A stretch of 64,000 nucleotides of DNA from Treponema sp. Marseille-Q3903. Its GTDB lineage: Bacteria; Spirochaetota; Spirochaetia; Treponematales; Treponemataceae. The DNA lies in the NCBI RefSeq assembly GCF_014334335.1, contig NZ_JACSEU010000001.1, forward strand, positions 124,001-188,000, written 5' to 3'. Position numbers and translations under genes: made by a program. This document shows positions 1-12,749 of this stretch, piece by piece. Under the pieces are notes generated by a model. It searched no databases, was not told the origin of the DNA, and saw nothing but the letters and a program-made list of their open reading frames with translations. Position 1 is the stretch's first letter, and each line of letters begins with the position of its first letter.

Positions 1-1676
1 TAATCCATTTTTGTCGTCATAAGGCGATCCTGATTCACTAAAAGCATAAAGAGCGGCAACTCGCGGATACATGTCATAAACGGCAGCAAAAATCCGCTGA
101 TTATCGCAGACTTCTGAATCGGAATTATGATTCGTATCATTCGCTTGTACCACGGAGTTCCTGCAATCAAAGCCGATTCTTCAATTTCGCCGCTTATCTG
201 CATCATCGAGTTTAGAGAGCTGCGAGATGCAAACGGAATGTATTTTACAGTAGCTGCGATTATAGCAAGCAAGAAAGTGTCGTACAGTCCGAACAGAGAC
301 CCGAAGATAAAAAACGCGATACCGACAGCGATTGACGGCAAGAGATATGGCAAAAATGCGATGTCGTTTACATAGTTTGCAAAGCGATTTCGGCGGTTTT
401 TGCTGACTGCATAACCGATCAAAAGCCCAATCGTTCCAGCCAGAAGAGAACAGAATACAGCGACAATTATAGTTCCTTTAAAACTGTTCCAGATTCCTGT
501 GTTGAACAACATACCGTGCTGTCCGTACAACCCTACATCTGTAGTTCCTCGGTGCATCCACCATTTTGTTGTAAGATTTGCAACATTGCCGGTCGTAAAG
601 AAACTGTAGTCTCCAGGGTTTGGCAAGAACGTTTCAAATGCAAACGAAATGATTGGGTAAATACTTGTAAAGAATGTAAGAACAATCAGCACGATTGGAA
701 TGATATATTTTCCGACTCGTCCCAGATTCACTTTACTTACTTGTCCGCTCTTTCCGGTAACAGTCGTGTAACTTTTTCGAGATTTTGTGCTCACCTGATT
801 TGCAAGAAGAATGAGAACGCCGAAAATCATCATCAAAACACCGATGATACTCGCCTCTCCCGCATAATTGACTTTCAAATCAACGTATTTTGTAGATAAC
901 GTTGTCAGCTTGAGATAGTGAGGAACAGGATAACTTCCCATTGAACTTCCGAATACAAGCAAAATTGTTGAAAGAATTGCAGGGGTGAGCAATGGCAACG
1001 TGATTCTAAAAAATATCTTAGATTTTTTTGTGTTCAAAATGGTTGCGGCTTCTTCCAAGTTTGAATCCATATTTTTAAAAATACCGCCGATGAGAATATA
1101 CGCAAACGCAGAATAATGGAGAGCCAACACTATGATTGACGGGAACATCCCCTCAATCCACCAAGCCGGCATATAAATATGGAACAGAGATGCTAAAAGT
1201 CCGTCCGCTCCACCTACAGCTTGCGTATTTCTAAACATGTTTCGCCACACAAGCGCAAGAGTCCACTGCGGCATGATATAAGGGAAAATAAAGATTGCAC
1301 TCAAATATCTTTTATATTTCATATTTGTGCGCGTAATTAGAAAGGCGAAAATACCACCGACAATTATCGCTCCGGCACATGAAAAAACGGCAAGAATCAT
1401 ACTATTTGCAAGCGGATGCCATAAGTTTTTTTGCGCAAGTGAGCTCGTAAATAAATCAATCCAGTTTACAAGCGTAAATCCAGACGCTTTGCCTGACAAA
1501 TGCTGGTCTATCGTTCCTGAATGAACAGAAATGGTATCAGCAAGAATCGTTACGACAGGTGCAATCGTCGAAAACGAAAGGAGAATGCCGAAAATTAACA
1601 GAATTACGTTCTGAGGTTTTTGCAGCAAGTCTCTGATTTTGTTAAAGAAGATTTTAGTTTTATTGACTTTTTCCAC
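1..1676 (-). CDS. ABC transporter permease, two-domain (iron(III)/FbpB-like), 3'-truncated by window edge
   Basis: An open frame runs on the minus strand from a GTG codon at 1676-1674 to the window edge (558 codons, no stop). The GTG is preceded by a GGAGTA ribosome-binding site at 1681-1686. The product begins VEKVNKTKIFF and is strongly hydrophobic. It carries two EAA-type cytoplasmic loops: EEAATILNTKKSKIFFRITL in the first half and EESALIAGTPWYKRMIRIII in the second. Paired loops are typical of fused two-domain inner-membrane permeases of the FbpB/ThiP group, which move iron(III) or related ligands. It follows the solute-binding lipoprotein gene on the same strand, so the two probably form one importer. 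An ATPase gene would be expected beyond the edge. The exact substrate cannot be read from the sequence. Confidence 0.8.
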   Translation of the reverse strand, partial: MEKVNKTKIFFNKIRDLLQKPQNVILLIFGILLSFSTIAPVVTILADTISVHSGTIDQHLSGKASGFTLVNWIDLFTSSLAQKNLWHPLANSMILAVFSCAGAIIVGGIFAFLITRTNMKYKRYLSAIFIFPYIMPQWTLALVWRNMFRNTQAVGGADGLLASLFHIYMPAWWIEGMFPSIIVLALHYSAFAYILIGGIFKNMDSNLEEAATILNTKKSKIFFRITLPLLTPAILSTILLVFGSSMGSYPVPHYLKLTTLSTKYVDLKVNYAGEASIIGVLMMIFGVLILLANQVSTKSRKSYTTVTGKSGQVSKVNLGRVGKYIIPIVLIVLTFFTSIYPIISFAFETFLPNPGDYSFFTTGNVANLTTKWWMHRGTTDVGLYGQHGMLFNTGIWNSFKGTIIVAVFCSLLAGTIGLLIGYAVSKNRRNRFANYVNDIAFLPYLLPSIAVGIAFFIFGSLFGLYDTFLLAIIAATVKYIPFASRSSLNSMMQISGEIEESALIAGTPWYKRMIRIIIPIQKSAIISGFLLPFMTCIRELPLFMLLVNQDRLMTTKMD

Positions 1677-1692
1677 AAGATACTCCTACTAA

Positions 1693-1719
1693 ACATATTG
1701 AATCAATGTTTCAATATGT
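1693..1719. promoter_or_regulatory. Inverted repeat upstream of permease start, possible operator
   Basis: ACATATTGA at 1693-1701 and TCAATATGT at 1711-1719 form a perfect 9-base inverted repeat with a 9-base spacer, 17 bases upstream of the permease GTG. The motif AATCAATGTTT inside it recurs at 1762-1772. The position suits a regulator-binding site or an RNA hairpin controlling permease translation; which one is unknown. Confidence 0.4.
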
Positions 1720-1781
1720 ATCTTCCCGATTCATGGAAGTCTGATTAATCCTAATATAATTAATCAATGTTTCCTTAGACT

Positions 1782-1830
1782 AAAAAAATCCGTCTGAAAT
1801 TATCTTGAACAGCAAGTTTTCAGACGGATT
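1782..1830 (-). terminator. Intrinsic terminator between binding-protein and permease genes
   Basis: AATCCGTCTGAAA (1787-1799) pairs with TTTCAGACGGATT (1818-1830), a 13-bp stem. On the minus strand it is followed by seven T (1788-1782). It lies just after the stop of the solute-binding lipoprotein gene. It would let most transcripts end there and give more binding protein than permease, a common arrangement in ABC importers. Confidence 0.8.
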
Positions 1831-1848
1831 AATTTACGCAAACGTAAT

Positions 1849-3147
1849 TTATTTCTTCAAACTGTCAATCCAAAGTCCTACAGTGAACTGAACGCCAGCA
1901 CAATAGTTAGTTTCTTCGATTACCAATCTTCCGAAATCAGGAGATACCCACCATGAATATCCTCTATCATTTTTTGCAGGGAATTTATTTACACCGTCAA
2001 CATATCCGTCTCGGCTGTGATCCTGATTGATTGATGGATTTGATGAATAACCGCCCATGTCTTTTCCCCATGGCTGGAAACCGTCTTTGCTTGTAACCAT
2101 GTAAGAAATGAATGCACATGCAGTCCAAGGATATGGAGTATTTTTAGGAATCTGGAGATAGTGCTTGTAAGCGTATCCACCGAATCCCTGATAACCGTCT
2201 TGATAAGCAGCAACAGCAATATTGTTTACAGAAGTTTCTTGCGATTCGTTGATTGAGCGAAGTTTTGAATAAACGATAAGAGCTGTCTGTCCAGTAGCAG
2301 ATTTTTTTACAATTTCCGTACTTATAGGACCGTCATCAGTCATTTTGTTGAACTGAGTTACGAACAATTTAATCCAAGCGAGAGAATATTCAGCATCGCT
2401 TGTGAGATTCAATTCTTTTACTTTTGGTTTTACTTCTTTGATTATAGGGTCAAAATATGCCTTATCTTCTGCAGAAAGTACTTGATATGCATCTTTTACA
2501 TATTTAACATATTTTTTTTCTGTAAGCATATAAAGGAAGTTCTTTCCAACAGGTTCTGAATCAAGTCCCATGAACATAGGTTTTTCGCCTTCTTTTACAA
2601 AGTCCCATACGTTCATATATTTTTTAGAACCGTCAACAATGTTATACATAAAAACTTTGCTCAAAGTTTGAAGTGCAAGAGGATTTCCGTCAGCAGCGAT
2701 ATTTACTCCTGCAGTTTCACGCCATTCTTTTGGAATGAAGTTGTAAAGGATTCCTGTTGAAATCATCTTATTTTTAATCTGAGCAGCATCCTGGATAAGT
2801 GTAACAGCCTGAACAGGATTTGCAGATTCAGTGTCTTTTTCAAGCGCTTCAAAAATAGAGTTATTCTTTGGCTGACTCCACTTGATAGAACCAGTATAGT
2901 CAGAATGAACTTTTTTGATTTCTGCTACAAATTTTTCACCTGCAGTTTTTCCTCGGCTTGAATTACCAATTCCGGAAACTTCTTTTCCATTCGATTCAGC
3001 ATAAGCCTTTTCCAAAAGCTCTTGAAAAGTCATTTTTTCAGCCTGAGCGATGATGTCCTTTACAGCTTTGTTTTCATTTTTCTTTGAACAGCCAAAGAAA
3101 GCAATTCCAGCCGTAAGCAAAAGCAACGTACCAAGTACTCTTTTCAT
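1849..3147 (-). CDS. ABC transporter extracellular solute-binding lipoprotein
   Basis: A 432-residue protein with a lipoprotein signal: Lys-Arg at the N-terminus, a hydrophobic stretch and a cysteine at residue 20 (AFFGC). After signal peptidase II cleavage it should be anchored in the inner membrane facing the periplasm. Length and layout fit a family 1/iron(III)-type binding protein, and the adjacent FbpB-like permease supports that class. The C-terminal part is Trp/Tyr-rich (YPWTACAFISYMV, YSWWVSPDFGRL), plausible for a ligand cleft. The start has AAGGAG four bases upstream. A good promoter lies at 3267-3294, giving a leader of about 110 bases. The substrate is not identifiable. Confidence 0.82.
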   Translation of the reverse strand: MKRVLGTLLLLTAGIAFFGCSKKNENKAVKDIIAQAEKMTFQELLEKAYAESNGKEVSGIGNSSRGKTAGEKFVAEIKKVHSDYTGSIKWSQPKNNSIFEALEKDTESANPVQAVTLIQDAAQIKNKMISTGILYNFIPKEWRETAGVNIAADGNPLALQTLSKVFMYNIVDGSKKYMNVWDFVKEGEKPMFMGLDSEPVGKNFLYMLTEKKYVKYVKDAYQVLSAEDKAYFDPIIKEVKPKVKELNLTSDAEYSLAWIKLFVTQFNKMTDDGPISTEIVKKSATGQTALIVYSKLRSINESQETSVNNIAVAAYQDGYQGFGGYAYKHYLQIPKNTPYPWTACAFISYMVTSKDGFQPWGKDMGGYSSNPSINQDHSRDGYVDGVNKFPAKNDRGYSWWVSPDFGRLVIEETNYCAGVQFTVGLWIDSLKK

Positions 3148-3266
3148 AAAAACTCCTTAACCTTTTTTTGAAAAGTAATAATGTATAGATTAGACATGAA
3201 CAGAAACATAGACGCAGCGGATGTAGAATCTGCAGACGAAATACTTTTTCTGATATATCTTTATTA

Positions 3267-3294
3267 ATTATATCCTCATATACAAATATGTCAA
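3267..3294 (-). promoter_or_regulatory. Sigma-70-type promoter for the solute-binding lipoprotein gene
   Basis: On the minus strand TTGACA (3294-3289) and TATAAT (3272-3267) are separated by 16 bases; both hexamers match consensus exactly. The start codon lies about 120 bases downstream, so the mRNA should have a long 5' leader. I see no recognisable riboswitch in that leader. Confidence 0.75.
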
Positions 3295-3843
3295 AAAATT
3301 ATTTTACAAAAATGAAAAATTCGCATTTTTTGACATTAAAACAGCAGAGGAAAAGAAGCTTTCGGCAGTCATTGAAAGGCATTATCAATTTTGAATAAAA
3401 ACCACACAAATGTTTATACTGTGCAGCCACCTGTGCACCTCCCCACGCTCACCTCCCGCACGACAGCAGCGTCCCTACACTCGCGCCAGCCGCAACAAAA
3501 CTTTCCCGTTAAATAAAAAAAAGCCGGCAACGTCACTCGCTAAAGCTCGCTCCCAAGCCGAACGGGGGAGGAACCTAAAACGACCCACTTGTGGCTCGTT
3601 TTTTAACGGTTCTCCAGTCGTCGGCTTCTACTAGCCCGCAGAAGAGCTATCCGGGTTCGGCTTCTACTAACCTACGCTTACGCTACCAAGTTTTTGACGC
3701 TCGTAAACTCGCTAAAACTCGCACATAAGAGCTATCCTTATTCGGCGCCGCCTCACGACGCGAGGCTTTGCCTCGCTCACAAAAGTTTGACTGCTCTTCA
3801 GCTATAGACAAAACAACACAGTCATTTTTTTGGAAAATCAGAG
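3295..3843. other. Non-coding spacer downstream of the rRNA operon with GC-rich internal repeats
   Basis: No credible gene is present. About 3295-3400 is AT-rich. From about 3410 the DNA becomes GC-richer than the surrounding intergenic DNA and holds short repeats. TCGGCTTCTACTA occurs at 3621-3633 and 3657-3669. The pattern AAGAGCTATCC-NNN-TTCGGC begins at 3642 and again at 3727. The 24-base tail of the 5S region is duplicated at 3508-3531. It looks like degenerated or rearranged DNA left by recombination at the end of the rRNA operon. Confidence 0.6.
3508..3531 (-). repeat. 24-bp direct repeat, duplicate of the 5S 3' end plus terminator T-run
   Basis: The 24 bases at 3508-3531 are identical to 3844-3867, which hold the 3' end of the 5S rRNA (GTTGCCGGC on the minus strand) and the following run of eight T. 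Only this tail is duplicated; no 5S body precedes the second copy. Confidence 0.85.
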
Positions 3844-3867
3844 TTAAATAAAAAAAAGCCGGCAACT
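3844..3867 (-). terminator. rRNA operon terminator: 5S terminal helix followed by T8
   Basis: On the minus strand the 5S rRNA ends GTTGCCGGC and is followed directly by eight T (3858-3851). The GCCGG ends of the 5S pair with each other, so the 5S terminal helix plus T-run could act as the terminator. The same 24 bases recur at 3508-3531. Confidence 0.5.
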
Positions 3868-3967
3868 ATCTACTTTCCCGCTAAAGAGCAGTATCATCGA
3901 CGTAAGAGAGCTTGACTTCCGTGTTCGGAATGGGAACGGGTATTGCCTCTCCACTATGGTCACCGGC
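3859..3967 (-). rRNA. rrf: 5S ribosomal RNA
   Basis: The minus strand reads GCCGGTGACCATAGTGGAG, then the conserved CCCGTTCCCATTCCGAACAC loop region, and ends at GTTGCCGGC. The complementary ends form the terminal helix. Length is about 109 bases. It is the last gene of the rRNA operon. Confidence 0.95.
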
Positions 3968-4043
3968 ATTTATAAACAAAATAAAAAACTAAGTGTAAGT
4001 CTGTTCTAGGACAGAGCACACGGAACGGAAAAAACTTTAAGTA

Positions 4044-4060
4044 AAAGGAAATGAAAATAT

Positions 4061-4068
<8 letters not shown>
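4044..4068. other. Left arm of the 23S rRNA processing stem (right arm 6973-6997)
   Basis: The 25 bases at 4044-4068 are the exact reverse complement of 6973-6997. In the precursor transcript they pair to bracket the whole 23S sequence, the usual RNase III substrate. The stem gives a lower bound for mature ends near 4061 and 6980. Confidence 0.9.
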
Positions 4069-6980
<2,912 letters not shown>

Positions 6981-7167
6981 ATATTTTCATTTCCTTTCAT
7001 TCCACTCTTTCGCAGCTCAAGGGCTTTTTATTCAAGCTTCCCTTTCCTCTGCTCGCAGACTGAAAAGTCCTTCTTCTGATAACGCAAGTCTTTCCATGCG
7101 TCATCTTCCGTTCCTTCCTTAGCAATTTCAAAAAACAATAAAATCCAGCAATGAAGCTTTCATTAGA

Positions 7168-7241
7168 TGGGACAGACAAGAGTTGAACTTGTGACCCCCG
7201 CCTTATCAGAGCGGTGCTCTAACCAACTGAGCTACTGTCCC
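7168..7241 (-). tRNA. tRNA-Ile (GAT)
   Basis: The minus strand gives GGGACAG...CTGTCCC acceptor arms, D-arm AGCTCAGTTGG, anticodon loop CTGATAA with anticodon GAT, and T-arm GTTCAAC. The discriminator base is A at 7168. CCA is not encoded. It lies between tRNA-Ala and 23S in the rRNA spacer. Confidence 0.95.
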
Positions 7242-7251
7242 TTAAATAATA

Positions 7252-7326
7252 TGGAGAATAAGGGATTTGAACCCTTGACCCTCGGCTTGCAAAGCCGATG
7301 CTCTAGCCAACTGAGCTAATTCCCCA
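7252..7326 (-). tRNA. tRNA-Ala (TGC)
   Basis: The minus strand reads GGGGAATTAGCTCAGTTGGC and folds with the anticodon loop TTTGCAA (anticodon TGC). The acceptor has G3 paired with U70, the alanine identity element. The discriminator is A at 7252, with no encoded CCA. It is the first spacer tRNA after 16S. Confidence 0.95.
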
Positions 7327-7347
7327 TGATTGTATTTTCAGTCTTCG

Positions 7348-7375
7348 ACAGACCAGAGAAAGAAACAATTGACAC
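7348..7375. other. Left arm of the 16S rRNA processing stem (right arm 9104-9131)
   Basis: Bases 7348-7375 and 9104-9131 are complementary at 24 of 28 positions, including an uninterrupted 12-bp core (GAAACAATTGACA at the inner end). They flank the 16S gene and should pair in the precursor as the 16S maturation stem. Confidence 0.75.
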
Positions 7376-7405
7376 TGCTTTGTACACCAAAGCCTATTCC
7401 TTTTT

Positions 7406-8958
<1,553 letters not shown>

Positions 8959-9250
8959 TTTCTAAGTCCCGAAGGACTAAGATTTTCCACAAATCGTTCA
9001 ATCACAGCTTTATTTTTGCTGAAATTGATTTTCAATTCTTAATTCGTGAACCGAATTAAGCGGTATGTTTTTTATTCAATTGAAACACTTAAAACAAATT
9101 ATATGTCAATTGTTTCCTTCCCTGAACTGTCAAAGAATCTTTTGGATTTTTGTCCAAATCTCAGGCTTTTATTGTAAAACCTGCGAAAAAATATCATTTT
9201 ACTGGTATTTTGTGCCGCCCAAAAGATGTGGTTTTGTGACGGTGAAGATG
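8959..9250 (-). other. rRNA operon leader (no gene)
   Basis: This stretch is the transcribed leader between the rRNA promoter and 16S. It holds the right arm of the 16S processing stem (9104-9131) and a perfect 9-bp hairpin, CTTAATTCG/CGAATTAAG at 9038-9060. A small hairpin GGACTAAG/CTAAGTCC lies near 8966-8983. I see no coding sequence. A stretch at 9126-9136 faintly resembles a boxA antitermination signal, but it overlaps the processing stem. Confidence 0.6.
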
Positions 9251-9279
9251 AATATACATCTGAATTAAAAAAGTGTCAA
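9251..9279 (-). promoter_or_regulatory. Promoter of the rRNA operon
   Basis: On the minus strand TTGACA (9279-9274) is followed by a 17-base spacer and TATATT (9256-9251). It lies about 290 bases upstream of 16S with no other gene between, and is followed by the processing leader. Confidence 0.8.
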
Positions 9280-9486
9280 CATAATTTTTAATTTATTTTT
9301 CTTTTTTTTCTACTTTTTTCCCCTTTTTTTTGTGCGCAGAAGAGCCTCACAAAAGAGAATTTCAACGCTCAGAGAGGCAAGAGGTACGGGAGGACGGGGA
9401 AGTTTTTTGTGCGCAGCCTCGTGGAAAAACTTTGCTTGGATATGTCTTTATAGTCACTTTTTTATAAATGGTATAAAATCTCATCT
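9280..9486. other. Spacer between rRNA promoter and ybaK
   Basis: No gene is visible. A T-rich stretch (9290-9330) is followed by a GC-richer insert. The insert is bounded by a direct repeat, TTTTTTGTGCGCAG, ending at 9339 and again at 9416. The -10-like sequence of ybaK (TATAAA, 9472-9477) lies at the right end. Confidence 0.5.
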
Positions 9487-9969
9487 ATGAAAAAGACAAA
9501 TGCAATGCGTATTTTAGACGGCTTAAAGATTTTATACGAAACTGCAGAATACGATGATGATGGTGAACATGTCCTTGAAAAAGGGGCTGCATGCCGCATG
9601 GCTGAAAAACTCGACGTTAACCCTGAAACAGTTTTTAAAACTATTGTAATGCGCACTGAAGCTAAAGAAATCTGTGTTTTTTGCCAAAGTGCAGTCAATG
9701 AAATCAATTTGAAAAAAGCGCGTCAGGCAGCGGGCGTAAAAGAGATTGCTCCTGTAAAACCGGAAGATCTTTTAGGATTGACAGGTTACGTTCGCGGAGG
9801 CTGCACTCCAATCGGGATGAAAAAGAAATTCAGAACCTTTATAGACAAATCTGTGATGGAATGCGAAAAAGTTTGCATAAGCGGTGGGCAGCGTGGAATT
9901 CAGATAAAAATAAAGCCCGAAGACTTAGTGAAAGCTACCGACGCAGTTTTGTGCGATTTGATACTCTAA
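9487..9969 (+). CDS. ybaK: YbaK/EbsC family Cys-tRNA(Pro)/(Cys) deacylase
   Basis: A 160-residue protein matching the YbaK family along its whole length. Proteins of this family hydrolyse Cys-tRNA(Pro) misacylated by prolyl-tRNA synthetase in the cytoplasm. Visible family signatures are VFKTIVM near residue 50, the catalytic-site lysine context within it, and YVRGGCTPIGMKKKF near residue 98. Length is normal for the family. No Shine-Dalgarno sequence is seen before the ATG. A TATAAA box at 9472-9477 ends nine bases upstream, so the message may be almost leaderless. It stands alone on the plus strand between the rRNA operon and a convergent lipoprotein gene. Confidence 0.92.
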   Translation: MKKTNAMRILDGLKILYETAEYDDDGEHVLEKGAACRMAEKLDVNPETVFKTIVMRTEAKEICVFCQSAVNEINLKKARQAAGVKEIAPVKPEDLLGLTGYVRGGCTPIGMKKKFRTFIDKSVMECEKVCISGGQRGIQIKIKPEDLVKATDAVLCDLIL

Positions 9970-10003
9970 CTTCGCTGCGATTTGTTTTAAAACCAGATTA
10001 TGT

Positions 10004-11296
10004 CTAATCAAACATTTTTTTTCGCCAATCTTTTTCCAAATCTGCGATTGAAGGAACTGCTGTCCCTCGTTCTGTAGTTATTACATTCTTTATATAAGGC
10101 TCTACAACTTGGTCTTTATAGCTTTCCCAACGAGCAGGAAGCATTTCAGGGACGAATATCATCTGCGCAGGTGGAAGGTTTGTAAGCAGATGCGTATAAT
10201 AGAGAGGAAGAATATTTTCTGTAACATATCGAACGGCAGAAAATCCTCCTGCAATACCAAAATGTTCAGTCTCAAGATTCATATTGTCTTTTTGGCTCAA
10301 AATTGCATGCTGACTGTCTGAATTGAAAAACCACGAAATAAATTCCGTAGCTCCCGGCTGATTTTTTGCATTTTTAAAAATTCCCATCAGCGTGTAATCA
10401 TCTTCAATCGGGAGCGTATTATCTTTTACAATCCATCTATAATCTTCATTCAAATTTTGTTCTTTAAAAACTTTAAATAACTTATCGCTCGTAGTGTAAG
10501 CAAATAAAGTTCTTCCTGATGTAACTTGACGATAATACGGCATAAATAAATATCTAAATGCGAAATCCTGAGCAACAGCTGCCGAAGAGTTTTCTTTTTC
10601 AATCCAATCTTTAAGAGCGTTTATAGAATTAGAAAGAGCTGTTGAATTATAAGTGATATTGTCTTTTTCTAAACGGAATCTTGCTCCGTAAATTTTTGTG
10701 ACAAGATATAAAAAATCATCATTAGAAAGCGGAGTAAAACCTATTTTTGTATAATGCCCTTTGTTATTCTTTGAATTATAAGAAGCCGAAGTCTTTCTAA
10801 TTTGCTCTAAAGTCATTGTGTAATTATCTTTTACAATCTCTTTGTTTTCATCTGAAAAGATAACAGCAGGAAGATTAAAACTCACAGGCAACAAGTATTG
10901 AACTCTATTTTTTTTCCCTGATTCAAGAAGGTTTCTGTAAAAAATATTTGATGAAAGGTGTTTTGTATCAAAAAGATAATCAAGCGATTTAAAATTCTTT
11001 TTAGGATTTTCCGTTCTAAGCCAAGCCCCAACAACGATGTCCGGAGGAATTTCATCTTTTGCCGGCGGAAGAGAAAGAGCAGGATTTTCTTTGTAGACTA
11101 AAACCGCCTTATTGTTCGCATGCGTTCTGTTGAATAATTCTATATATTGAGCAAACTCGCTGTTGTTAGTCCAGATAACAATCCTGCTGTTAAACTTTGC
11201 ACTAATTTTGTCATTCTGATTCCCGCAAGAAACAAAACACAAAGCGGCAAGCGTTAAAATTATCGATAAACTTAATCTTAATGATGATTTTTGCAT
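10004..11296 (-). CDS. Extracellular solute-binding lipoprotein (family 1-like)
   Basis: A 430-residue protein with a lipoprotein signal ending in FVSC at residue 24. The mature part begins like sugar-type (family 1) binding proteins, with SRIVIWTNNSEFAQYIELFN near residue 36. This is followed by a segment with PPDIVVGAWL and an aromatic-rich C-terminal half. It probably sits on the periplasmic face of the inner membrane and binds a small solute. No permease or ATPase genes are adjacent. Instead it follows an aminotransferase gene by 11 bases on the same strand, so the two are probably co-transcribed. It may be an orphan receptor working with a permease elsewhere. Confidence 0.75.
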   Translation of the reverse strand: MQKSSLRLSLSIILTLAALCFVSCGNQNDKISAKFNSRIVIWTNNSEFAQYIELFNRTHANNKAVLVYKENPALSLPPAKDEIPPDIVVGAWLRTENPKKNFKSLDYLFDTKHLSSNIFYRNLLESGKKNRVQYLLPVSFNLPAVIFSDENKEIVKDNYTMTLEQIRKTSASYNSKNNKGHYTKIGFTPLSNDDFLYLVTKIYGARFRLEKDNITYNSTALSNSINALKDWIEKENSSAAVAQDFAFRYLFMPYYRQVTSGRTLFAYTTSDKLFKVFKEQNLNEDYRWIVKDNTLPIEDDYTLMGIFKNAKNQPGATEFISWFFNSDSQHAILSQKDNMNLETEHFGIAGGFSAVRYVTENILPLYYTHLLTNLPPAQMIFVPEMLPARWESYKDQVVEPYIKNVITTERGTAVPSIADLEKDWRKKMFD

Positions 11297-11307
11297 TATA
11301 ACCTTAA

Positions 11308-12600
11308 CTATTTTGTAGTTTCGGCTTCATTATAAATGCTTGCGTAAACCAAATCAATCTTATCTTCATCGATGCTTGAAAAAGCAACGCGCAAAGTGTA
11401 AGGATCAATCTGAATTACCCCGATACAATCTACCGCAAGAAGTCTTTTTCTTATCTCCTCTGCTTTTCCCGTATTAACATGAAAACTCATAAAGTAGCCG
11501 GAATTGAAAGGCAACGGTTCAAGCACTGAAGATTTGTGAGTATTTACGAATTTTCTTACAAGGTCGTAACGGCGCTTAAGCATTGCTCTAAGTTCTTTTT
11601 TCTGTTCTTCATGCGCCTGATCATTTAATGCATGCATAATAATGCTTTGCGAAGGAGTTGCAGAGCATGAAACTGAAGAACGAATTGCAGACATAAACTT
11701 TGTCGTCAATGCCGTATACTGAGCTTCTGAAAGACTCTTTGAAGCAAATGTTATAAAACCTGTGCGAAATCCCCAAGCAAAATCTTCTTTTGTTGGACCA
11801 TCAGCTTTGATTGCAAGCACGTTTTCGTGAATATCGCATAGATAAGCAAAAAGTGACTGAGGCTCAATATCATCTTCGTAGTCCAACCCAAAATACGCAT
11901 CGTCAGAGAGGACGAGGACTTTTTTACCGCTTTCGGCAATTTCTTTCACAATTCTGCATATCTCCAAAACCTCATTTTTTGTAGGGCTGTATCCTGATGG
12001 ATTTTGCGGAAAATTCAAAATAACGCGCACAGAACCATATTTTTGTGCATCTGCTTTCATTTTTTCTTCAAGACCAGATATGTTAAACTTGCCGTTTTCA
12101 AAACATTTAAATCGGTGAAATTCTGCATTGCAACGCGCAGCTGCGATAAGTTCGTAATTATCCCAACAAGGCTCTGCTGAAATCATAGGCTTTGTTTCGT
12201 CTACAAATAAATCGCATACGTATGATAAAGCTGCGGTAAGGCCGGGAACAAGAATTGGCAGCGAAAAAGTTTTGCCTTTTAACAAAGGATTTTTTGATAT
12301 AATTTGCTCTTTCCAAATCTTACGCAATTCAGGGTTGCCCCCGGTTTTTGCGTATGCGACCGCTTCTCGCGCATTAAAATTCGGCATACTTTTTTTGTAA
12401 GAATCGAGTTCAATTGGAGTTCCATTTACAACTGCCATACCGATTGTACCGTTTGCAAAGGTAGCATCTTTTGCAGCTTCCCCACCTTGTGAAATAATTC
12501 CGTTAGGAAAATAAAGTCTTTCACCCATCTTTGAAAAAAGAGAGTCTACTACAGAACCTGCGAGAGTTTGATTTAATTCTTGTGCTAAAGCATTTATCAT
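11308..12600 (-). CDS. PLP-dependent aminotransferase, class I/II
   Basis: A 430-residue cytoplasmic protein of the fold-type I aminotransferase superfamily. It shows NFPQNPSGYSPT (the N-P-S-G motif) near residue 195. Next come VLSDDAYFGLDY with the cofactor-binding Asp and Tyr, then DGPTKEDFAWGFRTGF containing the probable Schiff-base Lys and a phosphate-binding Arg. A late Arg (YTLRVAFSS) fits the substrate-carboxylate arginine. The N-terminal 70 residues do not resemble the commonest aspartate aminotransferases, and the amino-acid substrate cannot be assigned. It is first in a two-gene unit with a binding lipoprotein, suggesting amino-acid or peptide use. Confidence 0.85.
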   Translation of the reverse strand: MINALAQELNQTLAGSVVDSLFSKMGERLYFPNGIISQGGEAAKDATFANGTIGMAVVNGTPIELDSYKKSMPNFNAREAVAYAKTGGNPELRKIWKEQIISKNPLLKGKTFSLPILVPGLTAALSYVCDLFVDETKPMISAEPCWDNYELIAAARCNAEFHRFKCFENGKFNISGLEEKMKADAQKYGSVRVILNFPQNPSGYSPTKNEVLEICRIVKEIAESGKKVLVLSDDAYFGLDYEDDIEPQSLFAYLCDIHENVLAIKADGPTKEDFAWGFRTGFITFASKSLSEAQYTALTTKFMSAIRSSVSCSATPSQSIIMHALNDQAHEEQKKELRAMLKRRYDLVRKFVNTHKSSVLEPLPFNSGYFMSFHVNTGKAEEIRKRLLAVDCIGVIQIDPYTLRVAFSSIDEDKIDLVYASIYNEAETTK

Positions 12601-12710
12601 AATGAGTCAATTATGCGAATTTACGCAGTTTTAGTCAATAAAAATGCATAACTATGTGATTTCTTTGCATAAATATACAAAAGAAAATCACGGCGTTTTT
12701 GATGTTGAAT

Positions 12711-12739
12711 TTGTAACGCTGTGCTATTTTCGCTATAAT
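12711..12739 (+). promoter_or_regulatory. Promoter of the moxR/Bat operon
   Basis: TTGTAA (12711-12716), a 17-base spacer and TATAAT (12734-12739). The moxR ATG begins only ten bases after the -10 box and has no Shine-Dalgarno sequence, so transcripts should be leaderless or nearly so. Confidence 0.75.
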
Positions 12740-12749
12740 CTTCAATAAT

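Noticed and set aside
3148-3266. Riboswitch in the long leader of the binding-protein gene
   Set aside because: I could not recognise any conserved aptamer core.
3532-3843. A second truncated 5S or 23S copy downstream of the operon
   Set aside because: Only the 24-base tail is duplicated; no rRNA body can be recognised.
9126-9136. boxA antitermination signal in the rRNA leader
   Set aside because: The resemblance is weak and the bases belong to the 16S processing stem.
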